Source: Dolomedes plantarius
Lineage: Eukaryota > Arthropoda > Arachnida > Araneae > Dolomedidae
DNA length: 64,000 nucleotides
Assembly (NCBI GenBank): GCA_907164885.2
Contig: OU015501.1
Coordinates: forward strand, 61,059,119 to 61,123,118
Direction: 5' to 3'
Within the stretch, counting starts at the first letter, position 1; every line of letters starts with the position of its first letter. Of this stretch, positions 1 through 11,045 are shown in pieces. The position numbers and the translations under genes are program-made. The notes under the pieces are model-generated. The model did not search any database, was not told the DNA's origin, and saw only the letters and a program-made list of their open reading frames with translations.

Positions 1-60
1 ATCTTTGGACTGCAATTGATAAAAAACATTCAGACCTATTGACTAAAGGAATCTAGTGCC

Positions 61-437
61 AGTCCAATAATGCCAGTTCTCATACAACTCAATTAACCCA
101 GGAGAGAACTGATGAATTGAGGTGGCAACTTCTTGAACATCTGGCTTGTATCCCTGACTTAGCCCCAGGCAATTATCACCTGATTAATGCTCTAAAGATT
201 CACCTTGGTGGCAAAAGTTTTGTGATGGATAAAAGGCTGAATGTCAGGTATGCATGTGGCTTAGGCAGCAGCACAAAGAATTTTTTACAGCAGGTCTTTG
301 GATCACTATTAAAAAATGGGATAAATGTATCAGTGTTGGTGGAGGTTCTGCTGAGATATAAAAATGATTTTCCAAGTAAATATCTCAAGTTTGTATTTTT
401 TAATAGTTGTTTGTGTCCTATTTACTGACACCCTTGT
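61..437 (+). pseudogene. mariner-type transposase, C-terminal fragment
   Basis: The translation of 117-428 keeps the C-terminal signature of mariner-type transposases: 'LLEHLACIPDLAPGNYHLI' corresponds to the family's HSPYSPDLAPSDYHLF segment that carries the last catalytic Asp, followed by 'HLGGKSF' and a tail ending at a stop near 428. The sequence after the stop (about 410-437, ending cacccttgtata) looks like the terminal inverted repeat of the element. Catalytic residues upstream of 117 are absent or outside the window and the 5' side is scrambled, so this is a dead 3' fragment. It abuts the TIR element at 443. Family assignment is from motif recognition only. Confidence 0.7.
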
Positions 438-442
438 ATATA

Positions 443-1439
443 CAGTGGAATCTTGATTGATCGTTTTCCCGTATGTATCATTTATTTCACCCAGTCCCGA
501 ATAAATTCCATAGAAAACAAGCAAAAAAGACTACATGGATCGTTTTCTCGATCCATCGTTTTCCCGCAATATTCATTCAGAATATCACAGCTTTACATTA
601 ATTTATCGGATCGATCGTTTTTTCATAATAACTGAACCTGAAATATAAATGTCTGGATTGAGCTAGAATGATGCTCTAATTAAACAATGAGCAGAACATT
701 TGAAATGCACAGTCTCATATTTTTGTTCTCTCTAGTATAGCCTGGTTTCACTTTATTGTACCACTCCCATTATTTGTTCATCATTGGTGTTCCTTAATTC
801 TTTAGCCCCTGGAGTACCCTATTTTCGGCAACTCATTCCAAATTCGCCGACTATTCAACATTTCTGTTCTTATCAGCAATGGCTCACAGTCAGCTTTTTT
901 TGTTGGCCTTGGGATGGAGGCATCCTGGTGTTTGGTCTAGTGTGTGAGAGGTTTCTGATTACTGTAATTCTACACTGGCTGATAAGTGTTTCACCCAGAA
1001 GCAGAACTTCCTGGTTGTCTTATGTTGAACCCCATCCAGTGCTATGGAATGATTCTAGTTACAAATGATTCCGGTTGCCGCTTTTTTATACTCACATAAT
1101 AACCGATGCCGAAAAGAATGCAATTTGCAACACAAAAAAAATATTGTTTACTTGTGGAGAGAAAACTGCCAAAACACAAACGACGATTAAGTACTTTTAT
1201 TTGAATCAAAATTCCTGTGTATCTACGTGCATTCCTTTTTTTATTATTATCTTGGATTTCAGTACAACTTTGTAACTTTTTCTTCAGTTACAGTACGGGT
1301 ATGTATGCATTTATGTATGTGAGTAAATATATTTTAGGGATATCAAACTTTAATGTATGTTAATACTTTTTTGTATGTTCCCGCATACATCGTTTAGTTC
1401 AGTCGGTCCCTTCGAAAACGATAGATCGAGACTCCACTG
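443..1439. mobile_element. pogo/Tc1-mariner-type non-autonomous TIR element
   Basis: The left end begins CAGTGGAATCTTGATTGATC and the right end, reverse-complemented, begins CAGTGGAGTCTCGATCTATC. Both are flanked by TA (441-442 and 1440-1441), the target duplication of this superfamily. The ~1 kb interior holds no recognisable transposase. The left end carries several near-copies of GATCGTTTTCYCG (about 458-470, 537-550, 553-566, 605-619), which look like subterminal transposase-binding repeats. A 146-bp relative with the same ends lies at 28417-28562. Confidence 0.8.
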
Positions 1440-1476
1440 TATATATATATGTGTGTGTGTGTATGTATATATATAT

Positions 1477-1535
<59 letters not shown>
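1440..1535. repeat. TA/TG microsatellite
   Basis: An almost pure (TA)n tract with a short (TG)n block near 1451-1462. It starts at the TA target site of the preceding element. Open frames here coding Tyr/Ile runs are artefacts. Confidence 0.95.
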
Positions 1536-1538
<3 letters not shown>

Positions 1539-2118
1539 TGATATGATATAGAATGTTTAAGAACTGAATATAACATAAGAAATTTACAAACTGCCCCATT
1601 TAATTGAACATAACTTCATAGAGAATTACAAGCTTATTAATAAATTTTTTTTCTGTCTTTTTGGCATATGTAAAATATGGCTTTAGTGCATGTGTGTTTT
1701 ATTGAATCAAAGCTTATAAATTCAATTTATGTTAATATATTTCCTGTGTCAGAATTTTGTATTTTTTTAGCATTCAGCTTTTGTATAATGTCTACTTTAA
1801 TAGTTTTTTTTCGTTTGGAAAGTTAGGTCTTTTTAAAAAGAGGGAGAAAAAAAAATCTGAAAGCAGACAAAATTGACAGACTTTCATTTAAAGTTTTTAC
1901 CCTGTCTACAATATGGCTGATTATGGTTTAAAATTTTTCCCCTATATATATAAAGAACAGTTCAGATCATTTTAACTGCAGTTAAAAGGAAACTTGATTA
2001 TACCACTTCATAACATTAACATAAGCGAATTTAGCAGATTATGTAAGTTTAGCTATATTTCAAATATTTTGAAAAATATCTTTGTTATTTCATTCATTCA
2101 TTCTTTTGAATTTTGCAG

Positions 2119-2231
2119 TGGATTATACCAGAAATAATTGCTCAAGGTCTTTTGACTGTGTTGTTATTTATAGAATGGCATTATATATTATTCCTCATTA
2201 ATTTGCCAATGACATGTTGGCAAGTATATAA
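2119..2231 (+). CDS. CNIH4: CNIH4 exon (first visible)
   Basis: 113 bp. The acceptor tttgcag precedes TGG ATT ATA CCA (WIIP). It ends after AA at the strong donor gtaagtatt at 2232. It encodes the WIIPEII segment and the second membrane helix. The upstream intron continues to the window edge. Confidence 0.9.
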
Positions 2232-5200
2232 GTAAGTATTCTACCTTTATTCTCATCTAGAAATTTAATAGAGTATGAGCAGTGGTGGGATTCAAATAAA
2301 TCAACAACAGGTTCTATACCCTAATGATCATTTTAAGTATACCAAAAGGTAGTTTAATAATTCATGTTCTTATCCGAGTATTTAGTACATTTAGAGGTAC
2401 ACAAAGCTAGATTGTTTTAAGAAAGAGTTTCAAAATATTGAATACCTGACAAACTATTACTGAAGATATTTCCATATTGCTTTTTGGTGTCCTCACTTGC
2501 AGTTTTCTTTGCTTTTATCATCGACTGTGTGATTTATTTTTAACCATCTATTCACTGTAGGACTAGGATTCTATTCCTTTCTGATCATCCTGATAATCAT
2601 TATGTTTCATGTATTCGAAGCAGTTAGGCAACTTCTCTTCTCTAAACATACAATGTTCATCTTTTTAAAAAAAACCTTTCTGCTTCTGCTGAGCTTACAG
2701 CAATCATTTTGACAATATCTTTAGCTCTTTGAACACCTTCAGGAACTGAATAGTTCTGGGAAATTTTTTCCACAAATTCTCAATATTCATTAATATTAAT
2801 TTAGTAATTGAAAATTTCATTAAATACAAGCGATTGCTCTTTGGCTGCTTTCTACAGAACTAGTACTTCTTCAATATTCCAGTAATCTGGCTCCAAAAAA
2901 AGTGAGAAATTGTAATTTATTACTGTCTTTAACCCCTTCCCGGCTCAATTTATCCCGGCTTTGAAGGTAAAAAAAATGTCAATTTTTTTAATGTTTATTT
3001 TCATAGATATACATTTTTTAAACATAACACCATTCGCATATAACATTTCCTAAAAAATAACGTAAAAAGGAACTATTTAAATACAGATAACCCTCCTATA
3101 ACACAGTAGATAGGTTCCTAGAAAATGCTGTGTTTTGTGAAACCCTTGTTATATGAGACCCAGAGACGGTTCAAAATAGGGGGTTATGTTCTGAAAACTC
3201 ATTTAAAAACAAACTTTTTTTTAAAAAATTCCATATAAGCAACTTAATTTTTGTTAAAAATATAAATGTAAGTATAAAACAAAACGAAAAGAAACAAAAA
3301 AATATTTTCATTTAATGCGACCTTAATTTAATAAATTTCTTCCTCATCACTACTCAGTACAATCAAACGAGAATGTTTTTTTTTATTTACATAGCATAAA
3401 TGATTAAATTATGTAACAAAATTTGATCGCGTACGATAAATGCGAAAACATGGCACTGCACAGAGTCCAACGTCGCAATCTGGACAGTAGATTCTTGTTT
3501 CCCTTCTTACTTTTTTCCCTCTACTGTCTCTATTTGAGCAGCAAACAATACACTGTCATGTTGGATTAGTTTTCTTCTCTGTTGGTGGAATGTAGTCAGC
3601 AAAGTGCCTTCTAGAGAGGCGTGAAGAGGGGTGTTCAAAAGATGGACGGCCTCTTTTTGCTGAAAATTCCGCTGAATGGTACTTTTCAATTATTTTCTCT
3701 ATTATTATTGTTCTATACTGAAGATGGCTCCTTTTCCCACCAGATTTTGTGTACAACACATATGAATTCCATAGTGCTACGTTCAGGAAATGAAGAAATA
3801 TTTTCTTGTAATATTTTCCCCCTTTCTTTTAGTGACGTTGTAACTGCTTAGTCTTTGATCAACATGATAGATGCCTCCCATAGTTCCATTGTAATCCACA
3901 ACCACTTTTGGTTTAATTTTTGTTTCATTTCTTCGACCAATAACTGAAATCATCTCAGTGTTGTGCACAGTGGTACATCCTTTTATCTTTCCATTTCAGT
4001 GCCATGGTTTTTCCTTTTTGAAATGCAGCAATTTCCCCCTTCTTCAACTTCTTTTTCCGAAGTTCAACAGGCATATCTTTTCTGTTCAGACGAACTGTGC
4101 CATATACATCTGTCTTATATGATATCAGTAATTCTGCCAGTTTTGAAGACTTATAAAAATTATCAGTAGTCACACAATGCCCCCTATTCAAAATGGGATA
4201 TAATAGTATCATCATTACTTCTGATGTCACAGGCAAATCTTTGAATTTATCATTCAAAGATTTGCCTGTGGTAACTGTGCCACAGGTAAAGTGGTTCCTT
4301 TACGTGTGTAGATGATGGATGACCACATATAACCAGATTCTGATTCACCATAACATGTAAAATTTTATTCCAAAATGAGCTCTTTTGAGGGGCATATATT
4401 GCACCCAACCAAGGTGCTCCTTATATAACATCAAACTTTCATCAATAGAAATGTTTTTTCTAAAGAATATGCATTCATAAATTTGGTATTCAAACGCTCG
4501 AACAAAGGCCATATTTTACATAATTTTGGATTAGGATGTGTTTCTGGATCATGTGTCATTGTCAGCAAAATGTAAGAATTGCATCATAAGTTTGTATCTT
4601 CTCTTTGATAAAAGTTTCCCAAATATAGGCATATGAAATATTTCTCTTTTACACTAGTATAAATCTTCTTCGGGCTTTTTCATGATGCCTTGTAACATGA
4701 AAACTGCTAATAAAATCCTTATTTCATTTTTTGTGGTCGGATACCACTTGTGAGACCTTGATTCCTTTTTCAACTCATTGTTAGCTAAATACTGGGAAGC
4801 ATAGCGGTTTGTTTCATAGCAGATAATTTGAAGAGTTCCATCATCAAAATAATATTTATAGTATTGCAAAATGTAACTGTCTGGAGAAAAATTTAGTCCT
4901 GGAGTTCCCTGAAATACAAATGCTGGGGGAGCAGGATTTGGCATGTTCGCATTCAGCTCGCACCTTTGACGAGCATCATTCAAGCTTTCCGAATCCGAAT
5001 CACTTTCTGTTTCAGAAAAACCAATATCTGAAAAATCTAATTCGGAAATATCTAAACCATATTCATCTTCATCAAAATCGGGTTCACTCAAATCAGTCAA
5101 AAAAACTGTGCAAGCCATTATGAGAGTAAAAAACACCACGTGAACCAACGAATGATTTCTCACAAGGAAAAAGTCATTTGAACTTTCAAGCCCACTTGAC

Positions 5201-8200
5201 CCGTTGTCCTTGAATTTTCCTTCCACCTAAAAAAGACTGTATAATGCTACCATCTAGTGGCTAGAAAAGTAAATAAAAGTTTTTGAAACAATTAAAATGC
5301 ACATATGAAATAATTCGGGAAAGACTGCATGTATAGTGAAAATTTTCCTACTGCCTGAGCTACACTCGGGATGAGCCAGGTTCCTTTTTTGCTTGCCCGA
5401 GCTGAGCTCGGGCTAAGCTGGGAAGGGGTTAAATTGGCTACAACTTTCTTTTGAATGTCCACAATCAATTAATCATTTTTAAAAAAATTCATTAAGATGT
5501 CTTGTAAAAGTCTTTCCTGATTAGTCGATGATTTTCTACAAATTCTATACTTTTGAATGTTTCTGAAGTTTTCTTTTTCAAGCATTTGAAATGCCTTAAC
5601 AGATCGTATCACAGCCTTTATTATGTCTGTATTTCTTGCTTGCAGCACCTTTGAAAGCAGAGAAATTTTGTATAAAATATCAATCATCAGTGACAAATCA
5701 GTTTAAATGTATATTTTTTTTCAAGACCCAAGTACTTTGGATTTGAAGAAAAAATAGTCATGTAGAGCGAGATATATGCACCGCACAGAGCTAGAGTTGA
5801 CCTTAAACTTAGGCGTCCCTATCTTGGTCCAAAAATTCTATTAATCTTTATAATTTCACTTCCAAGTTGTTCAGATATTCCATTGGTTCTTATAGGATTG
5901 ATGAAAAATAGATATATCTTATCAATGAATATTTTGAAATGATTTAATTCCTTTTTTGAGTCATCCAACTCAAGTTGGTTTAAACAGTGCCATATTATGT
6001 TTGGAAACTCTTTTTGCTATCCTAGTGCTCACTCCAGATTTTTTCCCAAGCAGAACAAAATGACTTTCATTTTTTTGTAAGTCATTCATGGTAAGCTCAA
6101 CATTGTTTAAACTTTCCATAATTGAAGAACATCTTGTTTTTCTAATTCAACAAAAATTGTAGGTGATGCAAATGAATCCTCAACTTTTAAGAAAAGTATA
6201 ATAACTGGTTGCAAGCTTCCCCAATGATCAAACATTTTCTGATTATTTTTTGTAAATATTTCTTTTTTAATTTCCTTTGCAACCATTTTTATCTGATGGT
6301 AATCTTATTCTCATATCTTATTTATTTTTAATTTTCAACTTCTATGTCTGAAAATGGTTTACATCCTTTTCATGGGTTGTAAACTTTATTCAATACTCTA
6401 CAAGTAGTGCTTGAATATTTTTTATTCATTGTATCTACTATTTTTGTTATGCTCACATCTTTTGAAGTTGTCTTTACAAATGTTATGAGCCTTTCATGAA
6501 AAGTGTTTCATTAGAGAAGCTTGTTGTACCTCCTCTCTTTTGACTCATGAACATTTTTTCTATTTTTTAAAGTCATATTTTATACAATACTCACAACCTA
6601 ACTTTTTGTTGGAAATTCGTCATATTTTTCTTTAAAATTGTTATATTGTTGCTCTGTCCAGCATTCAAGAAGACTTTTCAATATTGGAGTTATTATTTCA
6701 ACAATTGACGTGCTGCTTTCTTCAGGTTGGATGGGTTGTACTTGTGCCTGTTGTACCGTCTAAGGCCAATTCTCATGCAACGTAATTAGATTTGTGTTTC
6801 TTAATGAAAAAACCTGTCAGACTGTTTATCTTTTCATGGGCTTATTGTCCAGTCAATATTGAATGTTTATCTTACCTTTTGACCGCTTCAATGTTCTTCC
6901 TTCCTCCGCGACAAGTGGTTCTCACATGATGTGGCTGCAACCAATAGCATAAGAGATGGTTCTACATCAGAGGAGCCCAGTAGGACCATCTGTTTAAATG
7001 ATTGCCATTGCTGCATCATAGAACGGACCGGCCACCCAGTGTAGGGTAGTTTTATTTTTTTTTTAATGTTTGTCCTGTGAACAATGCAGCTGGTGCTCAT
7101 TAGGAAACTTTTCACAGAACCAATACCTACGTTAGGTATCAGTTCTAAAGAACTGGTGTGAACTGGCTGAATCCCACCACTGAGTATGTGTAAATTTAAT
7201 TGCATTTTACTTGAATTAGCATAAATAGTTGTATTGTATTAAAAAGGTTCTAAAGAGATATTAATTAGATGAAAAATATATTTTTTGGCTTTTCATCAAA
7301 GATGCAAGTTATATTTTTCATGAAGCATCATTAAGGCTTTTCAAGTTACAAAAAAACTAATTCAATAAAATTGCAAGAAAAGAACAGAAAACTAAAAACT
7401 TAAGATAAATGTGTTATAAATGCTGCTTTTGTAACAGCATTTTATGTCGTGTTTCTTCCTACGAATATACTTTCTTAGAGCTAATCTGTACTTTTCATAT
7501 TTGCAATAAGTGAGACAGCATGCCTCTTACTGTCTATTATGTGCTTGACTCTTTTCATAATTTTTTTATGCTATGAATTAAAATTGTCTTTTTTTTTTTT
7601 TTTTTTTTTTTGTAACAATTTTATCTATTTCTTGGAAGAATTCTCTGGTACAAAGGTATTTTTGTTTCAATAGTTGCATCTCCAAGAAACGATTGTCTCT
7701 TATATGATAGTATCAGGTGTGTTTAGGGGTGTTTCTAATTTTGTGTAAAAGAGACATTGTCCTTTAATTTAACTTATATCAATGGGGCAACACTGAAACA
7801 GCATTTTGCCATTGTCTTTATATTCTAAGATTAATTTTCAATTTTTTAATGCAAATTTATACGTACTCTGATAACAAACTATAGATAGTATATGATATTA
7901 AATATGTACTTTCTTATAAAATATTACACTAATCATATACAGGCTAAATTAAAGATTTATTTTAAGATCGGCTAATGTTTTTAAAATCTATATAGCATTT
8001 CATCATCTGACTCAGCCTTTATTTAGGTATATTCTATTGTTTATTCTTTATGATGAGCTAATAATTACATTCTTCAAATGTGTATCAAATTCAGGTTTTG
8101 CTATGGCTTTATAGCTTTTTATGTGAAATGGTTTCCATAAATAGTGATCTTCATGATGGATGAACTGTAATATTTAATTCCCTGATAAAAAAGAAAAAAA

Positions 8201-10215
8201 TACCTTTGAGTAATAGTGATTATGTAATATTCTTGTGGTTTATTTTCATTAATAGAAATAGAAAATATAAAAGATTGACATCACTTTAACATAACAGTTG
8301 TATTATTAAATTCCTATGAGATGATGTTCATATTTAAGTATTCTGTGCCATTCTTGAAACAATTATATTTAGAAGTCACTATGAAGGTTGTAAAGCATTT
8401 TATGTAGTTTTAGACAAAATTAGTGTAATAAATTTTATTTTTGCACTTACAGGCAGTATAGTGTGCCATCTGGAAATTTTGGAATATATGATCCTACCGA
8501 GATCCATAACCGTGGCAATCTGAAGCAGCACATGAGAGATTCTATGATTCGATTAGCTTTTTACTTAATTTTCTTTTTTGTATTTTTATATTGGTAAGTT
8601 ATTTTATATGAAATCATTTCCTATTTAAAAATATTTTTTAAATTTTGTATTTCCCTTTTTTTTATGTAATGTAAAAGTTGTGTATTAACATAAAGGCACA
8701 GGCATAACATAAAGGCACAGGCTTCTGAATATCAACATTGTAGATATTTTTTTAAAAAAAATTTCAGGTAGTCTCTTCTAATGAAACTACTGCAGGTTAT
8801 TAACATAGGATTACTTATCGTTGCTTACCTCTTTTTTTTTCTGTATTTTGGTACTTTTCTGTTTAGCTGTTTACTGCTTACCCAAGTGATACAGACTGGG
8901 TTTGGCATGCTGCTTAAATTATAACTTACGACGATGGACATCTGAAATTTTGCTTTACTGTGGACCGTTATGGGGGAACGTAATCCTACGTTAAAGGTGG
9001 ATATTAAGAAACTGGGTTAATTTTCTTATCAGTATGACTGTATATAGTATGAACATTTGTATTTACTGTTGGTTTATTACTGAAATTACTAGATTTGTTT
9101 TTGAAAACAAAGCTCACTGGAGAGATACTTGAACTTGCTGCTTATTTTAGCTGAAACTTGGTAATTTAAAATTGTCATCCATGTAATAGGTAATGATAGG
9201 GATGTAATTTAATTGCATGTTTGGTTGGGGTTTCTTGACACAAGGTCAAAAAAGGACAAGCTGCACCAAATGCACAACGAGAGATCTAATGTTAGGTATA
9301 AAATGATGTAAAAACAGAGGTAAGATAAAGCAACAACAACAATAGAAGAGGTTTTAACACATCAGCTGGGATCCAGCAAAACAGAACTTGGTACCGACAG
9401 CATTTTAGTCTATGATGAAGGTTTATGACACTTGAGATCAGGCTTTGATAGATGTTCCTGGATTTCAAGTTCTCGAGTACACTTAATGAAGCCGTGTAGA
9501 TGAAATATTTATATTCATGATGCAAGATAAAATCAAATGCTTGTTTAATGTCTAAATTTTCTGTGGTAATTTAATTACATGAAAGAGGATAACTTTCTCA
9601 TTTAAATGAAGAAGAAACTATATTCTGATGAGTAGTCTCTCCTGTTATCAAAACTTGCACTGCTCTACACGTGTTGTTAAATTAGTTGAGGAGACATGTT
9701 TGTCAAAAATGGGTCAATAATTAATATTGTCCTATCTGAATTTTTATTTTTCAAAATATCATACAGCTATATATATATATATCATGATATTGATCTATAT
9801 TTATATATATACTTATATCATGATTATAACTGAGTTTATTTCCTAACTGTCCTAACCTCTTTATGACAGATGTTTTTTATGTGGTTATTCCTTGATTGAA
9901 AAGCATGTATTCATTCTTCCAAAATTTGAAAAGTTCTGGATTCTGAGATATCTCCCTTTCATACTGATGCTTCTTAAAAAAAGGGGGGGGGGGCAGAATA
10001 AACCTTTCACATAGCTTGTGTTTCTCTTCTGTTTAAAATACATGTTTCATGTGTTTATTTATTGTTGTATTTAGTTCAATATTTTGCTTGGTTTGACACA
10101 CATAAAATTGTCAGTTCTTTAAATAAATGCAATTCTAATATATATATTTTTTTCCAGCATGATCATTTCACTGCTAACAAAATCACCAGACAGTCCTGTC
10201 ACATCTGATTTTTAA
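2119..10215 (+). CDS. CNIH4: cornichon family protein, CNIH4-like (3' part of gene)
   Basis: Cornichon proteins are small ER/Golgi multi-pass membrane cargo receptors that load selected membrane proteins into COPII vesicles. Three exons (2119-2231, 8453-8593, 10158-10215) join in phase, with split codons AA|G and TG|C, and encode 103 residues aligning with the last two thirds of animal CNIH4 (about 139 residues). Diagnostic segments are WIIPEII, a hydrophobic membrane segment ending in [13 protein letters not shown], then [20 protein letters not shown], which is the CNIH4-type loop rather than that of CNIH1-3, and a final hydrophobic segment. The C-terminus runs about ten residues past the human end with a polar [12 protein letters not shown] tail. 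The first exon (N-terminus with the conserved DLECDY motif) is not visible and probably lies upstream of base 1. The gene converges on BRCC3. Confidence 0.9.
2929..5432 (-). mobile_element. piggyBac element nested in the hAT
   Basis: Both ends are TTAA followed by CCCCTTCCC: left TTAACCCCTTCCCGGCTC at 2929, right the complement TTAACCCCTTCCCAGCTT ending 5432. TTAA is the piggyBac target duplication. Both subterminal regions carry further copies of short motifs around CCCGGCT/GAGCTCGGG. The interior codes a degenerate piggyBac transposase on the - strand. Confidence 0.9.
3410..5226 (-). pseudogene. piggyBac transposase, broken
   Basis: Reading on the - strand from 5226: an acidic Ser/Asp-rich N-terminus ([13 protein letters not shown], typical of piggyBac), then the conserved N-terminal block to about 4654. 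A fragment at about 4640-4340 carries [18 protein letters not shown] with the first catalytic Asp. 4257-3955 carries TDNFYKS (second Asp) and [10 protein letters not shown]. 3968-3783 carries [11 protein letters not shown] (third Asp). A C-terminal Cys-rich finger ([14 protein letters not shown]) ends near 3430. The parts lie in different frames, and a perfect 19-bp inverted repeat (4228-4246/4252-4270) disrupts the middle. It is a recognisable but dead gene. Confidence 0.85.
7183..8452 (+). other. CNIH4 intron, remainder
   Basis: AT-rich intron with no coding signal. It contains a 23-base T tract at 7589-7611. Confidence 0.6.
8453..8593 (+). CDS. CNIH4: CNIH4 exon (second visible)
   Basis: 141 bp. 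The acceptor is cacttacag and the donor gtaagtt at 8594. It encodes the [10 protein letters not shown] loop and most of the last membrane helix. Its phase fits both neighbours exactly. Confidence 0.9.
8594..10157 (+). other. CNIH4 last intron
   Basis: A 1.56 kb AT-rich intron with a short (TA)n tract around 9770-9785 and a G10 run near 9984. No transposon ends or exons were recognised. Confidence 0.6.
10158..10215 (+). CDS. CNIH4: CNIH4 terminal exon
   Basis: The acceptor is tttttttccag. It encodes [19 protein letters not shown] and ends at TAA 10213-10215. The 3' UTR follows directly. Confidence 0.85.
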
Positions 10216-10534
10216 TGTTGTCAGACTATTTCTGTTGAAGATTTCAAAGCCTCTATCACATTGAATAATTTTAAACTAAGGACATTTTCTTGGATTATGA
10301 TTAACTTTGTTGAAACTTATATTGAGTGTTGATGTACTGCTGGAAAAATTAAGGTCACTTTTTTTTTAATCATTGTATTTATTCTCCATTTATTTTCAAC
10401 ATTTACCTTAGTGAATCATATTGTCAATCAAAATTGAAGATTTATTCTTTCTTGTACAGTATTTGTAATAAATATATTTCATCTATATAAGACTTGTATT
10501 TTCTATATAACCTTTTAGGTTACCTTTAAGATGT
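10216..10534 (+). other. CNIH4 3' UTR and short intergenic spacer
   Basis: AT-rich, with no reading frame of note. It contains the likely polyadenylation signal at 10467 and ends at the GATGT target duplication of the outer BEL element (10530-10534). Confidence 0.6.
10467..10472 (+). terminator. polyadenylation signal AATAAA
   Basis: A canonical AATAAA about 250 bp after the CNIH4 stop, followed within about 30 bp by T/GT-rich sequence. It is the best candidate for the CNIH4 mRNA end. Confidence 0.55.
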
Positions 10535-10858
10535 TGTTCCATAAATTAATTATCTGACTCCGTATCCTTTACGAAACACTGACATTTATTAACAGTTCAC
10601 AATCACAGTACAGTTACAGTATTCTAACAGAAATTATTTACGGCTTTTCATTTATGCCGCCCAGATATTTTTCTACTCGACTGCCTCGAGCCATCACATG
10701 GTTCTAAGAGCCGTGCAAAATTGGCTCTCCTACGCGACAAATTACTTTCATTTTGACACGTGACTACACATACAGTAATTCCCTCCCGTAGGAGAGTAAA
10801 ACCAAAAATCCCTGTTTATAGGGACAAACATTTACAGACGGAGTTTTGAGTCGTAACA
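10535..10858 (-). repeat. 3' LTR of outer BEL element
   Basis: 324 bp, near-identical to 22397-22722. It is preceded on the - strand by the purine tract GGGGGCGGAGGA (10859-10870), a good polypurine tract. Confidence 0.9.
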
Positions 10859-11045
10859 TCCTCCGCCCCCAATGAAGACATTCATTATTTCTTACAACAT
10901 AATAAATCAAAAATTTTACACTCAATTATTACAAAATTAATAAAGAACAATATTAATACTAACAAAATAAAACACTTATTAAATGAAACAAACAATATAA
11001 CTTGATAGCTGGCTGGTAAATCACAACCTCAATATTAAAGTTGGA

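Larger units (their letters stand above)
2280..7182 (-). mobile_element. hAT transposon relic inside CNIH4 intron
   Basis: The ends are CAGTGGTGGGATTCA (2280) and its complement TGAATCCCACCACTG (ending 7182), flanked by near-identical 8-bp duplications agtatgag (2272-2279) and agtatgtg (7183-7190). This is the hAT signature. The - strand interior contains decayed fragments of a KIAA1586/ZBED-type transposase. One is at 5469-5696. Another, around 2560-2740, holds the C-terminal dimerisation region (SSAEAERFF followed by a Ser-Cys-Leu-Thr-Ala block). Stops and frameshifts are many, so it is inactive. The piggyBac at 2929-5432 splits it, giving about 2.4 kb of original hAT sequence. Confidence 0.8.

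Noticed and set aside
784..1275. Two + strand frames inside the pogo-type element
   Set aside because: No transposase motif; amino-acid content is what random AT-rich sequence gives.
1394..1599. Open frames of alternating Tyr and Ile on the - strand
   Set aside because: They are translations of the TA microsatellite.
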